Of a stretch of 64,000 nt of DNA, positions 1-9,582 are shown piece after piece. A program made the position numbers and the translations under genes. The notes under the pieces were generated by a model that saw nothing but the letters and a program-made list of their open reading frames with translations, was not told the DNA's origin and made no database searches. Positions within the stretch are counted from its first letter, which is position 1. Every line of letters begins with the position of its first letter. The DNA is taken from contig NZ_PYOG01000006.1 in assembly GCF_003026815.1 (NCBI RefSeq), forward strand, positions 124,001 through 188,000, in the 5' to 3' direction. Origin of the DNA: Photobacterium damselae (GTDB taxonomy: Bacteria; Pseudomonadota; Gammaproteobacteria; Enterobacterales; Vibrionaceae).

Positions 1-1347
1 TGTTGCTTGACCTACAGTAGTTGGCACAGAACCACTGACTGAACCGCACATACCTGCTGCCAATTCAAAATCACTTCCGACCATACTGATCTCTTTTAGT
101 ACCTTAGGACCTGTACTGATAAGCGTGGCAGATTTAAGTGGTTTAGTGATTTTGCCATTTTCAATGAGATAAGCTTCTTGTACTGAGAAGTTAAATTCTC
201 CTGTGCCTGGCTGAACCGAACCGCCGCCCATTTTTTTCGCGTAGATACCACGTTCTACACCGGCAAGCATTTCGTCTAAGCTTGAGTTACCTGGTTCAAT
301 AAAGGTATTACGCATACGAGAGGTTGGGGCATATTTGTATGATTCTCGGCGACCAGAACCTGTAGATGCATAACCTGTTTTAAGACCGCCCATCTTATCG
401 ACCATAAAGCCGGTAAGTTGGCCTTCTTTAATCAATTGAGTGCGTTGTGTTTCTACGCCTTCATCATCGATATTGATTGAGCCCCACTCGTTGACTAGAG
501 TGCCATCATCAACGGCATTTACTGCAGAATTTGCAATCATTTCGCCCATTTTATCGTGGAATACCGAGGCTTTTTTCGCGACAGAGGTGGTCTCAAGCAA
601 GTGGCCACAGGCTTCGTGGAAAATAACGCCACCAAAACCATTACCGATGATGACAGGCATCTCACCAGATGGACAAGCATCAGCAAACAGTTTAACCATC
701 GCTTGTTTAGCAACATCTTGGCCTAACTGTTCCGGATCTACTTTATGATGGAATTCCCAGCCTGTAAGTGCTCCAGGAGCTTCGTAACCGCTTGATTGCT
801 CTGTGCCATTTTGAGCAATAGCGTTGGCAGATAGGCGGGTGTAGTGACGAATGTCATTGATATGCAGACCTTCGGAGTTGAAAATCTCTACTTTTTGTTC
901 TCGACTACCAATGCCTGCCACTAATTGCGAGATTTTTTCATGTTCATTACGTGCAGCGTTATCAATTTTACGTAAAAAAGCTATTTTTTCCGCTAGATTT
1001 GGATCTCCACTAAGAGGGAGTTCGCAATGATGGCGACTCTCATAACGGCGTAAATCAAATGATATTGGAGCGACAATACGTTCACGTTTATCTTTCGCAG
1101 CCAGTAAGCTTGTTACACGCTTTAATTCTTCTTCGTCAGTGCTATTGGTATAACCGTAAAGGACTTTAAGCCCAAAAAACAGACGAATACCGATACCGAA
1201 GTCGATACCTGAGTTAACACGATCAATATCGCCTGAGATAAGTTGGACTGAGCTCGATTGATGATGCTCGACAAACAATTCGGCAAAATCCGCCCCTAAG
1301 AAGAGTGCGTGATCGATAACCGCTTTGGCTGTTGTAGAATTTAGCAT
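1..1347 (-). CDS. tldD: Metalloprotease TldD, partial (C-terminal end outside window)
   Basis: The reverse strand encodes 449 codons, opening with MLNSTTAKAVIDHALFLGAD, that match the TldD subunit of the TldD/TldE (PmbA) zinc protease, a cytoplasmic complex that degrades unfolded peptides and matures some modified peptides. The last visible residues read GSVSGSVPTTVGQAT, which in TldD lies close to the C-terminus; E. coli TldD is about 480 residues, so roughly 30 are missing beyond position 1. The ATG at 1347 follows a good AAGGAG ribosome site. No frameshift is seen. The assignment is confident; the 3' end cannot be judged. Confidence 0.93.
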   Translation of the reverse strand, partial: MLNSTTAKAVIDHALFLGADFAELFVEHHQSSSVQLISGDIDRVNSGIDFGIGIRLFFGLKVLYGYTNSTDEEELKRVTSLLAAKDKRERIVAPISFDLRRYESRHHCELPLSGDPNLAEKIAFLRKIDNAARNEHEKISQLVAGIGSREQKVEIFNSEGLHINDIRHYTRLSANAIAQNGTEQSSGYEAPGALTGWEFHHKVDPEQLGQDVAKQAMVKLFADACPSGEMPVIIGNGFGGVIFHEACGHLLETTSVAKKASVFHDKMGEMIANSAVNAVDDGTLVNEWGSINIDDEGVETQRTQLIKEGQLTGFMVDKMGGLKTGYASTGSGRRESYKYAPTSRMRNTFIEPGNSSLDEMLAGVERGIYAKKMGGGSVQPGTGEFNFSVQEAYLIENGKITKPLKSATLISTGPKVLKEISMVGSDFELAAGMCGSVSGSVPTTVGQAT

Positions 1348-1501
1348 AGAGTCTCCTTTGCTAATGACGAGATCGTTCAGCAATCAATAACAGCAAGTCA
1401 GTGAACGATTTTAATTGAGACAACCTATCACAATTTAAGATTGGACTGACTTATCATTGTGATAGGTTTATTAGATGACTTGGGTGGTTAATTTGTATGC
1501 A

Positions 1502-2509
1502 TTAAGCTGCTGTTACTATTGAGCATAGGATATTTTCTAGCTCATCCCAAGGTAGAATTTCTTTATCAATGACTTCAAGGCGTGATTCAAACCCTTCTAA
1601 TGAGAGTTCATTAACAGTCACTATACGGTTAACAACATTGAAGGCATAACACCCTTTATCTGTATTAACAACGGCCTTTACACGCTCGGCATTAATATTA
1701 GAAAGAAGCGAAAACAGCTTTGAAAAGTCGAATAATTGTTCAGCCGCAAAGAACCATCCACAGCTATGATAGCCTTGGCCCTGATTTTCTTTACGAATAA
1801 ACTGCTGTCCAGGAGCGAGTTCAAATTCAGGGAGGGGAGCTAACTCTGCATTATCATCATTGTGATGGTGGTGATGGCTATGGCTTGCTTCTCGTTGCAG
1901 TCTTTCTACATCTAGCCATGCCGGGTCAAGTTTGCCATTCTCAACATGAGCAAGCAGCGCTTTCTGCGGTTCTGCTTTTGCAAGAGTCTCTTCAAACAAA
2001 AACAGATCATAGTCATCACATTGGTCAATTTTATTGGCAACGACGATATCTGCTAATGCAAGTTGGTCTTGGAAGTTCTCGTTTTCGGTATAGATTGACT
2101 CCGAGAAATGACGAGGGTCGACTAACGTGATGGTTGCTCTTAAATCAATATAGTTCTTATAGGTGTCAGAAGTGAGTTTGTTAATTACTTCTTTTGGATG
2201 ACCAAGACCTGTTGGTTCAAGTAATAATCGGTCAGGTTTTTGTGCTAATAGAGCATTAATACCAACCGACATAGGCAGGCCCGCAACACAACACATACAA
2301 CCACCCGGTACTTCTTTAATTATCGCACCTTGTTGTTCCATCATTGCGCCATCAACACCGACGTTACCGAATTCATTGATAAGAACAGCCCATTTCTCAT
2401 TTTCTGGCTTACGCGCCAACAGGGATAATATTGCGGTTGTTTTACCAGCGCCTAAAAAGCCAGTAATAATATTGGTAGGTATGCGTTTCATGCGGTTCCA
2501 TTTCTCCAT
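1502..2509 (-). CDS. COG0523 (CobW/YjiA family) G3E GTPase, putative metal chaperone
   Basis: This 335-residue P-loop GTPase shows the Walker A motif GFLGAGKT near its N-terminus, the family's CxCC metal site (GGCMCC), a switch/LEPTGL segment and an NKID guanine-specificity motif. A His-rich stretch (SHSHHHHHN) lies in the middle, a common metal-binding insert in zinc- or cobalt-related members, and a CobW C-terminal domain follows. COG0523 proteins insert or deliver metals, often zinc; the client is not evident here. An alternative start six codons downstream (MKRIPTN, 2491) fits the conserved N-terminus better, so the start is uncertain. No Zur box is evident upstream. Confidence 0.85.
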   Translation of the reverse strand: MEKWNRMKRIPTNIITGFLGAGKTTAILSLLARKPENEKWAVLINEFGNVGVDGAMMEQQGAIIKEVPGGCMCCVAGLPMSVGINALLAQKPDRLLLEPTGLGHPKEVINKLTSDTYKNYIDLRATITLVDPRHFSESIYTENENFQDQLALADIVVANKIDQCDDYDLFLFEETLAKAEPQKALLAHVENGKLDPAWLDVERLQREASHSHHHHHNDDNAELAPLPEFELAPGQQFIRKENQGQGYHSCGWFFAAEQLFDFSKLFSLLSNINAERVKAVVNTDKGCYAFNVVNRIVTVNELSLEGFESRLEVIDKEILPWDELENILCSIVTAA

Positions 2510-2636
2510 TAGCGTTAGACGCAGTTGACCTAGTGTACGTGACCTATTCTGACCATGCTAGTTTAGGACTAGAATTGTTTTTGGTTTGGTTAAAAAAAAT
2601 CCGAGTTTATTACCCATACCCGTTTTTTTCGGTACA

Positions 2637-2664
2637 ATCGATATATTATTTTGTATATAACGAT
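2637..2664. promoter_or_regulatory. Putative ModE operator upstream of modD
   Basis: An interrupted palindrome with arms ATCGATATAT and GTATATAACGAT matches the ModE molybdate-repressor operator form (CGnTATAT, short spacer, TATATnnCG). It ends 17 bp before the modD ATG, where it would block transcription. ModE control of molybdate genes is established in enterobacteria; ModE itself is not in this window. A second similar site precedes modA near 48.7 kb. Confidence 0.7.
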
Positions 2665-2681
2665 TAACAAGGATAGACCCT

Positions 2682-3542
2682 ATGATTTATTTTTCTGAAC
2701 AAGAATTAGATGCTCTGTTATTAGAAGATATTTACCGTGGGGATGTAACAACACGAGGCTTAAATCTTTCTCATCAAGAGGCTACGATGGTGTTTCGTCG
2801 AAAACATTCTGGCGTTGTCGCGGGAATAGATGTATCAGTACGATTATTACAAAAATTAGGTTTAACGGCTTATAGCTACGCAAAAGATGGCGATATTGTC
2901 GATACTGGATTGACACTAATTGAAGCTAAAGGGTCTGCTGATAAATTGCATCAAGGTTGGAAAGTTGTGCAGTTGGTTATGGAATGGTGTTGTGGTGTAG
3001 CTCAATATACACATGCGTTAGTCACTCAGGCAAAAGTCATTAATCCAAATGCCATTATTGCATGTACCCGTAAAAGTATCCCTGGAACCCGAAAATTAGC
3101 AACTTTAGCGGTATTAGCAGGTGGTGGGCATATTCATCGTGCAGGGATCAGTGAAACCGTTTTAGTTTTTACTAATCATCGACGATTATTAACAGAACCT
3201 AATAATTACGCCAAACAGGTTCAATTGCTGCGTCAATCTGCGCCTGAGAATAAAATCACCATAGAAGCTGATTCTTTAGCGGACGTTGTGCCTATTATTA
3301 GTGCAAAACCTGACATTATTCAGCTTGATAAATTTAGCATAGAAGATGTGAACCGAGCTCTAGAACTGGTGAATAGCGCAACACAATCAATCACATTATC
3401 AGTCGCTGGCGGGGTAAACATCCATAATATTGAGCAGTTTGCCTCAACAGGGGTTAATCTATTTATTACCTCTGCACCATATTATGCTCAGCCTACCGAT
3501 ATTAAAGTTATCATCACGGCCAATAGTCTAGAAACAAATTAA
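2682..3542 (+). CDS. modD: ModD, molybdenum-locus protein of the nicotinate-nucleotide pyrophosphorylase fold
   Basis: This 286-residue protein resembles quinolinate phosphoribosyltransferase (NadC) over its whole length: an N-terminal alpha/beta domain (DIYRGDVTT), the barrel motif ARKSIPGTRK-like CTRKSIPGTRKLA, and HIHRAGISETVLVF. The form of these motifs is that of ModD, which is linked to molybdate transport genes in many proteobacteria but has no firmly established reaction. The ModE-like operator immediately upstream supports ModD over NadC. The start follows AAGGA with suitable spacing. It stands alone: no modABC genes adjoin it, but an orphan modA lies at 48.7 kb. Confidence 0.85.
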   Translation: MIYFSEQELDALLLEDIYRGDVTTRGLNLSHQEATMVFRRKHSGVVAGIDVSVRLLQKLGLTAYSYAKDGDIVDTGLTLIEAKGSADKLHQGWKVVQLVMEWCCGVAQYTHALVTQAKVINPNAIIACTRKSIPGTRKLATLAVLAGGGHIHRAGISETVLVFTNHRRLLTEPNNYAKQVQLLRQSAPENKITIEADSLADVVPIISAKPDIIQLDKFSIEDVNRALELVNSATQSITLSVAGGVNIHNIEQFASTGVNLFITSAPYYAQPTDIKVIITANSLETN

Positions 3543-3599
3543 ATTTTCTTAATACCATCAAAATTAAAAGAAAAGATGTATAATAACAATAATTGAACG

Positions 3600-3736
3600 C
3601 TGATTTTTATTGGTGATAAACGGCTCTGATGTCAAGTTTTTTATGATCTTTAAAGATGCGGTCTATGCAACAGTCTGTTTTTTTTAATCACCAATAAAAT
3701 CAGATAAAATAAGCGAGATATCAAAGAGGTATCTCG
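3600..3736 (+). repeat. Structured leader between modD and pqiA: long inverted repeat plus second hairpin
   Basis: In the 330-bp gap before pqiA, the arm at 3600-3617 (CTGATTTTTATTGGTGAT) is the reverse complement of 3687-3703 apart from one extra T, giving a stem of about 17 bp around a 69-nt loop. A second stem, CGAGATA/TATCTCG, follows at 3714-3736 and is trailed by TTTG. It may be a structured pqi leader, a weak terminator for modD or a small mobile-element relic. No known riboswitch was recognised. Confidence 0.45.
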
Positions 3737-3872
3737 TTTGTTGGTAGCAAACTTACTTAGGGATGTAGACCTGATTATACGTAAAAATAAAAGAATACTA
3801 CTATTAATTCTTAACGCATTTAAAATCTGAGAAGTTGATGTTGATGATATTACGAAAAAATAACTGGGGTCT

Positions 3873-5216
3873 ATGGTGTCACTAGAGCAAACTACCGCGA
3901 CAACTGCATCTTTACCTCATGAGCTAATTGCTTGTGAAGAGTGTGGGTTGGTTGTCGATATTCCAGATATTAAAGATGGTCAAAAAGCAACATGTCCAAG
4001 ATGTGGGCATACATTGCTAAAGAAAATTAACAACCCATACCATAAACCTATTGCTTATGGCATTGCTTGTTTGATCATGTTGGTTTTGAGTGTGTCTTTT
4101 CCTTTTATGTCATTCAGTGTACAAGGATTAACCCACGAGATTACTTTAGCCAATGCCGCTGAAATGTTAAGGCATTTTGATAACGGTATTCTTTCCGCTC
4201 TTTTTATGGGGTTTGTTTTGGTTTTGCCTGCATTTTATGTTTTGGCAATCATGTACCTAAATTATCAAGCAGCTAAAATACATCAAGGTCATTATGACGT
4301 TAAGAATATTGAAACGATAAAAAGTTTATGTCGCATTATTTTTAAGATTGAACCTTGGACGATGGTTGATGTATTCCTGATTGGTGTATTAGTGAGTTTG
4401 GTAAAAATTGCCGCACTAGCTGATGTGGGATTAGGCAGTTCTTTCTGGGCATTTTGTGCTTATACCATTCTTTTTGTGAAGTGCGTGTCCCTAATTGATC
4501 GAACTTGGCTTTGGGATCAATTTATCCCAATGACTCATATAGCAGGAGTTAAGCCTGGTGATGATCACTCAACACATAATCATGTTGCATGTCATACTTG
4601 TAATCAATTAAACCCAATGCCAACAACAAAACATGCTAAGTGTTTACGTTGCGATAGCCGACTTCATGTATTTGATCCTCGAATGAATTTGCAACGAGCT
4701 TGGGCTTTTTTGATTGCATCTATCGTTTTTTATATTCCAGCCAATTTATATCCGATGATGTACACCGTAAGTTTAGGTCAGAAAGACGGATCAACAATCA
4801 TGGGAGGGGTAGCCCTGTTATGGCACTTAGGCTCTTATCCTGTCGCTGCGGTAATATTCTTTGCCAGCATAATGATTCCAATGGCAAAAATGTTTGCGCT
4901 AATGTGGCTGTATTATAGTGCTTCAAAAAAACCGGATTGCTCTCAACGTGATGCCATTCAGCATTTAAAACTCTATCGTATAACCGAGCTCATTGGCCGT
5001 TGGTCGATGATTGATATATTCGTTGTATCAATCTTAGTCGCGTTAGTGCAATTACAAAACCTAATGGCGATATTACCGGGTCCAGCAGCACTTTCTTTTG
5101 CTGCAGTTGTCGTCTTTACTATGTTATCTGCAATGACGTTTGACCCAAGAGTGTTCTGGTCAAATACCGACCTCAAATCTTCAGCTGATGGTAAAGCATC
5201 TGCTGCTATTAACTAA
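3873..5216 (+). CDS. pqiA: PqiA, inner-membrane subunit of the PqiABC envelope lipid-trafficking system
   Basis: This 447-residue polytopic protein contains two PqiA repeats. Each begins with a cytoplasmic zinc-ribbon-like pair of CxxC motifs (C21xxC24 with C41xxC44, then CHTC with CLRC in the second half) followed by about four membrane helices. PqiA anchors the MCE protein PqiB in the inner membrane. It is the first gene of pqiA-pqiB-pqiC with a 9-bp gap to pqiB. The start used is an ATG 23 codons before the first CxxC; the ribosome site (TGGGG) is modest. The length is close to that of E. coli PqiA. Confidence 0.93.
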   Translation: MVSLEQTTATTASLPHELIACEECGLVVDIPDIKDGQKATCPRCGHTLLKKINNPYHKPIAYGIACLIMLVLSVSFPFMSFSVQGLTHEITLANAAEMLRHFDNGILSALFMGFVLVLPAFYVLAIMYLNYQAAKIHQGHYDVKNIETIKSLCRIIFKIEPWTMVDVFLIGVLVSLVKIAALADVGLGSSFWAFCAYTILFVKCVSLIDRTWLWDQFIPMTHIAGVKPGDDHSTHNHVACHTCNQLNPMPTTKHAKCLRCDSRLHVFDPRMNLQRAWAFLIASIVFYIPANLYPMMYTVSLGQKDGSTIMGGVALLWHLGSYPVAAVIFFASIMIPMAKMFALMWLYYSASKKPDCSQRDAIQHLKLYRITELIGRWSMIDIFVVSILVALVQLQNLMAILPGPAALSFAAVVVFTMLSAMTFDPRVFWSNTDLKSSADGKASAAIN

Positions 5217-5225
5217 TTAATCGTA

Positions 5226-6896
5226 ATGTCTAATTTTAACGAGAACCCCAATATGAGTGATAATAAGCCAACTCAGGCTGAGGTGAAGAACCTAAAACAG
5301 GTTTCTGCCATTTGGATTATTCCAATTGTTGCCTTAGCCATTGGTATATGGATGCTGGCGCAATATATTACCAGTAAAGGCCCTGAGATAACGTTAAGAA
5401 TGCCTACAGCTGAAGGAATTGAAGTTGGCAAAACTCAGATTAAGTCTTTAAATGTTAAAGTTGGCGTTGTCACCAATATCCAACTAAGTGATGACTACAG
5501 TTATATCACTGTTACTGCCCGTATGAATAAAGATGCTGAGCGTATGCTTCGTGATGATACGTTATTCTGGGTCGTAAAACCTCGTATTGGTAAAGAAGGC
5601 ATTTCAGGACTAGATACTTTGCTATCTGGTTCTTATATTGAGCTGCAACCGGGTAAATCTGATATTAAAAAGCATAATTTTAAAGTATTAGATGTACCAC
5701 CGATTGCGCCACCTGATGCAAAAGGGCTACGTGTCGTATTAACCAATAAAGAAGCAGGCAAATTGAGTGTCGGTGATCCTGTACTTTATGAAGGTTTTAC
5801 GGTTGGACGTGTTGAACAAGTATCGTTTAATACCAACACTAAGTTAGCAAACTATCATCTATTTATTTTCCAACCATACGATAGCCTAATTCAGACAACC
5901 ACAAAGTTCTGGTTAGCTTCTGGTGTTGATTTCCAAATGAGTGCGTCTGGTATTAACGTAAAGATTGGTTCATTAGAATCACTAATTACTGGTGGTGTAA
6001 GTTTTGGTCTTCCTGATGGCGTAAGTTCAGGTGAGAAAGTAACAACACAAAATGAAAAATATCGTCTATACGACAATATGAAGCAAGTAACTGAAGGTAT
6101 GTACGATCAGTATTTGCCTTATGTCATGCTATTTAAAGAGTCTATTCGAGGTCTTCAGCCTGGTGCTCCTGTTGAATATCGCGGTGTTCGTATTGGTACA
6201 GTTGAAAAAGTTCCATTTAAACTGCCTACCAATAAGCACGGTTTCTCCAATAAGATGATTCCAATCTTAGTGCATATTGAATTAGGTCGAATTACACAGC
6301 TTGGTGGTCATGAAACTCTTGAAGGGCTAAAAGCCGACTTGCAAAAAGAGTTTAAGACAGGTTTACGAGCAACATTAAAAACCGGTAGCTTAATTACAGG
6401 TGCGCTGTTTATTGATCTTAATGTTGATCCTGATGAGAAAGCACCAAAGCTTCAATCGTTTGATGGCTATGATATCTTCCCAACTAAAGCGGGTGGATTT
6501 GCCGAAGTTCAGAAACAAGTAACTGACCTGTTGAAGAAATTGAATAACTTACCGGTTGAAAAAACAGTGAATTCTTTGAACAGCACGCTAGCTGCGACTG
6601 AAAAAACATTGCAGTCAGCAGAGCGTGTTACTGCAGATCTTGATCGTTTACTGAAACAAAAAGATACGCAGCAGCTTCCGGCAGATATTCGCCAGAGCTT
6701 AAAAGAGATTCAGCACACATTAAACAGCTATGGACCAAATGGTGCTCCATATCAAAATCTGGAAGGGGCATTAAACCAGTTCCAAGATGTGATGCAAGAA
6801 CTTCAACCTGTACTAAAACAAATCAATAAAAAGCCAAACTCATTGATTTTTGGTGGTGATAAAACGGCAGATCCAATTCCTGCTGGAGGTAAATAA
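5226..6896 (+). CDS. pqiB: PqiB, MCE-domain periplasm-spanning protein
   Basis: This 556-residue protein has a short cytoplasmic N-terminus, one membrane helix (about residues 28-48), and three successive MCE/MlaD domains starting near residues 52, 165 and 295, marked by recurring G-V-x-Y-x-G-x-x-x-G-x-V motifs such as YEGFTVGRVEQV and YRGVRIGTVEKV. A long helical C-terminal region follows (about 440-530), which in E. coli PqiB forms the coiled-coil needle crossing the periplasm. Three MCE domains fit PqiB rather than the seven-domain YebT/LetB. An internal ATG ten codons in (MSDNKPTQ) is an alternative start. pqiC follows after 2 bp. Confidence 0.93.
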   Translation: MSNFNENPNMSDNKPTQAEVKNLKQVSAIWIIPIVALAIGIWMLAQYITSKGPEITLRMPTAEGIEVGKTQIKSLNVKVGVVTNIQLSDDYSYITVTARMNKDAERMLRDDTLFWVVKPRIGKEGISGLDTLLSGSYIELQPGKSDIKKHNFKVLDVPPIAPPDAKGLRVVLTNKEAGKLSVGDPVLYEGFTVGRVEQVSFNTNTKLANYHLFIFQPYDSLIQTTTKFWLASGVDFQMSASGINVKIGSLESLITGGVSFGLPDGVSSGEKVTTQNEKYRLYDNMKQVTEGMYDQYLPYVMLFKESIRGLQPGAPVEYRGVRIGTVEKVPFKLPTNKHGFSNKMIPILVHIELGRITQLGGHETLEGLKADLQKEFKTGLRATLKTGSLITGALFIDLNVDPDEKAPKLQSFDGYDIFPTKAGGFAEVQKQVTDLLKKLNNLPVEKTVNSLNSTLAATEKTLQSAERVTADLDRLLKQKDTQQLPADIRQSLKEIQHTLNSYGPNGAPYQNLEGALNQFQDVMQELQPVLKQINKKPNSLIFGGDKTADPIPAGGK

Positions 6897-6898
6897 TA

Positions 6899-7462
6899 AT
6901 GAAAAAATGGTTAGCAGTTGCAGCGTTATTTTTAGCAGGGTGTAGTAGTGCACCTGAAACCAATACGTATTTACTTCCTGCAGCGCCACAAACGACGATG
7001 AGCCATGTTAACGTGAGTAAACCTATGCTGGTGGTAAGACCGGTTGAGATGGCTTCTCATCTTAATGGTTCTGGATTGGTTTATCAGGTATCTGATACCA
7101 AGGTTGTGGAAGCACAAAATAACCTATGGGCTGAAGCAATCAATAAGCAGTTAACTCGTCGTATTACTGATGATCTACGAAATAAACAAAACAAGTTTTG
7201 GCCAACTCAGTTAACACCAACACTTGATATTGCAGGCGCGACACGCTTACAAGTTCGTATTGATCAGTTTAATGGTACTTATAATGGTATCGCCGATGTT
7301 GCCGGAGAATGGATGGTGATGAATGCTAATGGTGAACTAGAAAGTGTTCATCCATTTGAATTTAAAGTGCCATTAGCTGAACCTGGTTATAATGCTCAGG
7401 TGCTAGCGTTATCAAAAGGTGTTGATGAGTTAACATCTCAAATAGCGCAGCAGATTAAGTAA
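6899..7462 (+). CDS. pqiC: PqiC, outer-membrane lipoprotein of the Pqi system
   Basis: A 187-residue protein with a lipoprotein signal peptide and lipobox (LFLAGC, Cys15), followed by the ABC-type transport auxiliary lipoprotein domain (former DUF330). PqiC sits at the outer membrane and forms a ring that docks the PqiB needle. It directly follows pqiB by 2 bp and is closed by a strong terminator 19 bp downstream, so pqiABC is one transcription unit. Confidence 0.92.
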   Translation: MKKWLAVAALFLAGCSSAPETNTYLLPAAPQTTMSHVNVSKPMLVVRPVEMASHLNGSGLVYQVSDTKVVEAQNNLWAEAINKQLTRRITDDLRNKQNKFWPTQLTPTLDIAGATRLQVRIDQFNGTYNGIADVAGEWMVMNANGELESVHPFEFKVPLAEPGYNAQVLALSKGVDELTSQIAQQIK

Positions 7463-7480
7463 TACGTTATTGTTTAAGCA

Positions 7481-7508
7481 AAAGGAGCCTCAGTTAGGCT
7501 CCTTTTTT
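7481..7508 (+). terminator. Rho-independent terminator of pqiABC
   Basis: A perfect 10-bp stem (AAAGGAGCCT with AGGCTCCTTT) around a 5-nt loop runs into a T-tract, just after the pqiC stop. Confidence 0.9.
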
Positions 7509-7782
7509 TATCTGTATTATTGAAAGCTTAATACAATATATTGTTATCGTTAATATGAATATCTTTCATTGGCAATATCCTTAAAACGCTACCAATAAAG
7601 TATAAAATCTATTTTCTATATGTTATGTATATAACAAAAGAAATACTATGTTATTAATCTATACCTTTGTGATTTTGGGGGTGAGGTTTAGTTAGAATAG
7701 TTTGTTTTACTACTAGGTAACGGTTTGAAGCGTAAGAAGCGCTAGATAAAAAAATCGAGTATATGCTGATAAGGGAAGTAAA

Positions 7783-9501
7783 ATGAAGATAGCTCAATAT
7801 ATGGTGAAGCTACTTAGTGAGGCTGGCGTTAAGCGTATTTGGGGAGTTACAGGCGATTCATTAAATGGAATCAGTGATAGTTTACGAGCCGATGGTACGA
7901 TAGAGTGGATTGGTACCCGCCATGAAGAAGTTGCTGCATTTGCTGCTGGCGCAGAAGCTGAATTAACAGGTGAATTGGCGGTTTGTGCCGGTTCTTGTGG
8001 GCCAGGTAATATGCATCTTATTAATGGACTATATAACTGCTACCGTAATAAAGTGCCAGTACTTGCGATCGCTTCAGATATTCCATCTTCAGAAATTGGT
8101 ACTCACTATTTTCAAGAAACTGATCCTACTCGACTGTTTAAAGAGTGTAGTGTTTTCTGCGAAAAATTAACGACTCCTGAGCAGATGCCTCAACTTATGG
8201 AAACCGCGATGCGCCAAGCTATTTTAAAGCGGGGTGTGAGTGTTATTGTGGTCCCAGGGGATGTAGCATTACTCGACATGCCGAAAAACACCGCAATAAA
8301 ATGGCAGCGTCCAACTTTACCGCTAACAATGCCGATAATCTCTGATCTTAATCAGTGTGCTGAAATACTAAATCAGTCAGTAAAAACGGTATTATTTTGT
8401 GGGGCCGGAACAAAAGATTCTCATAAACAAGTCATCGAGCTTGCCGAAAAACTAAAAGCGCCAATTGTACATGCGCTACGAGGCAAAGAGCATATTGAAT
8501 ATGATAATCCTTTTGATGTTGGTATGACGGGATTAATCGGTTTTTCATCTGGTTATCATGCGATGGAAAACGCAGATGTTGTTATTTTAGTTGGTACAAG
8601 TTTTCCATTTAGACCTTTTTATCCTAAAGGGGCTAAAATCGTTCAGATTGATAATGATTCTAGTGCGATTGGGCGACATACCCAGATTGATTTAGGTATT
8701 GTGGCAGATGTTCAACCGACCTTATCGGCATTGTTACCATTATTAGATGAAAATCATAATACTGAGTTTCTTAATAAATGTGTTGAACACTATCAAAAGA
8801 CACGAAAGGAGCTTGATAATCTGGCTGAAGTTAAACCTAAGAGTGCCTTAATTCACCCACAAACACTATCAAAAGTCATCAGTGAAAAAGCACATCAAGA
8901 TGCTGTATTTACTTGTGATGTTGGTACGCCAACACTGTGGGCTGCCCGTTATCTGAAAATGAATGGTCATCGTCGCTTACTGGGATCTTTTAATCATGGT
9001 TCGATGGCGAATGCAATGGCTCAAGCTATTGGTGCTCAAGCTGTAGATAAGGACCGCCAAGTTATCGCTATGTGTGGTGATGGTGGATTCTCAATGCTTA
9101 TGGGTGATTTGTTAACGTTAGCGCCGTATCAATTACCGGTAAAAATTGTAATTCTTAATAACAGTGCTCTTGGTTTTGTTGATATGGAAATGAAAGCGGC
9201 GGGTTTTGTTTCTAATGCGACAGATCTCCATAACCCAAGTTTTGCAGCCATCGCTAATGCTTGTGGTATTAAAGGTATTAAGGTTTCAGGGCCTAAGAAA
9301 TTAAATGAAGCCGTTGATGAACTCTTAGCTCATCAAGGTCCTGCTTTACTGGAAGTCATTACGGATAAACATGAGCTTAGCATGCCTCCTAAAATTCAGT
9401 TAGCTCAAGAAAAAGGCTTTGCTATTTATATGTTGAAAGCGTTATTTAATGGTTATGGCGATGAGCTGGTAGAAGTAGCTAAGACCAATTTATTGCGCTA
9501 A
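7783..9501 (+). CDS. poxB: Pyruvate dehydrogenase (quinone) / pyruvate oxidase PoxB
   Basis: This 572-residue ThDP-dependent enzyme has the three-domain layout of pyruvate oxidases: N-terminal PYR domain with the catalytic-Glu region [11 protein letters not shown] (residues 46-56), a middle FAD-binding domain, and a C-terminal PP domain with the ThDP motif GDGGFSML...VKIVILNN. PoxB oxidises pyruvate to acetate and CO2 and feeds electrons to the quinone pool at the inner membrane. The length equals that of E. coli PoxB (572). The start follows GGGAAG. It converges with a lactate-dehydrogenase-like gene and shares its terminator, which suggests a lactate-pyruvate-acetate overflow route. Confidence 0.92.
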   Translation: MKIAQYMVKLLSEAGVKRIWGVTGDSLNGISDSLRADGTIEWIGTRHEEVAAFAAGAEAELTGELAVCAGSCGPGNMHLINGLYNCYRNKVPVLAIASDIPSSEIGTHYFQETDPTRLFKECSVFCEKLTTPEQMPQLMETAMRQAILKRGVSVIVVPGDVALLDMPKNTAIKWQRPTLPLTMPIISDLNQCAEILNQSVKTVLFCGAGTKDSHKQVIELAEKLKAPIVHALRGKEHIEYDNPFDVGMTGLIGFSSGYHAMENADVVILVGTSFPFRPFYPKGAKIVQIDNDSSAIGRHTQIDLGIVADVQPTLSALLPLLDENHNTEFLNKCVEHYQKTRKELDNLAEVKPKSALIHPQTLSKVISEKAHQDAVFTCDVGTPTLWAARYLKMNGHRRLLGSFNHGSMANAMAQAIGAQAVDKDRQVIAMCGDGGFSMLMGDLLTLAPYQLPVKIVILNNSALGFVDMEMKAAGFVSNATDLHNPSFAAIANACGIKGIKVSGPKKLNEAVDELLAHQGPALLEVITDKHELSMPPKIQLAQEKGFAIYMLKALFNGYGDELVEVAKTNLLR

Positions 9502-9526
9502 ATATTAGAAGATACGGACTAATAAC

Positions 9527-9560
9527 AAAGCTGGGTAACATGAATTATCCAGCTTTTTAT
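9527..9560. terminator. Bidirectional terminator between poxB and the alpha-hydroxy-acid dehydrogenase
   Basis: A 12-bp stem with one mismatch (AAAGCTGGGTAA with TTATCCAGCTTT) is followed by T-rich sequence and preceded by AAA on the other strand, in a convergent intergenic gap. Confidence 0.8.
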
Positions 9561-9582
9561 AGTATCAATAAGCGTTTTATCG

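Noticed and set aside
440-748. 102-codon plus-strand ORF
   Set aside because: It lies wholly inside tldD on the opposite strand and has no ribosome site or recognisable domain.
2682-3542. NadC (quinolinate phosphoribosyltransferase)
   Set aside because: Motif variants and the ModE-like operator point to ModD, although the folds are the same.
7622-7635. Palindrome GTTATGTATATAAC upstream of poxB as a third ModE box
   Set aside because: It lacks the CG at both ends and the correct spacing, and poxB has no link to molybdenum.
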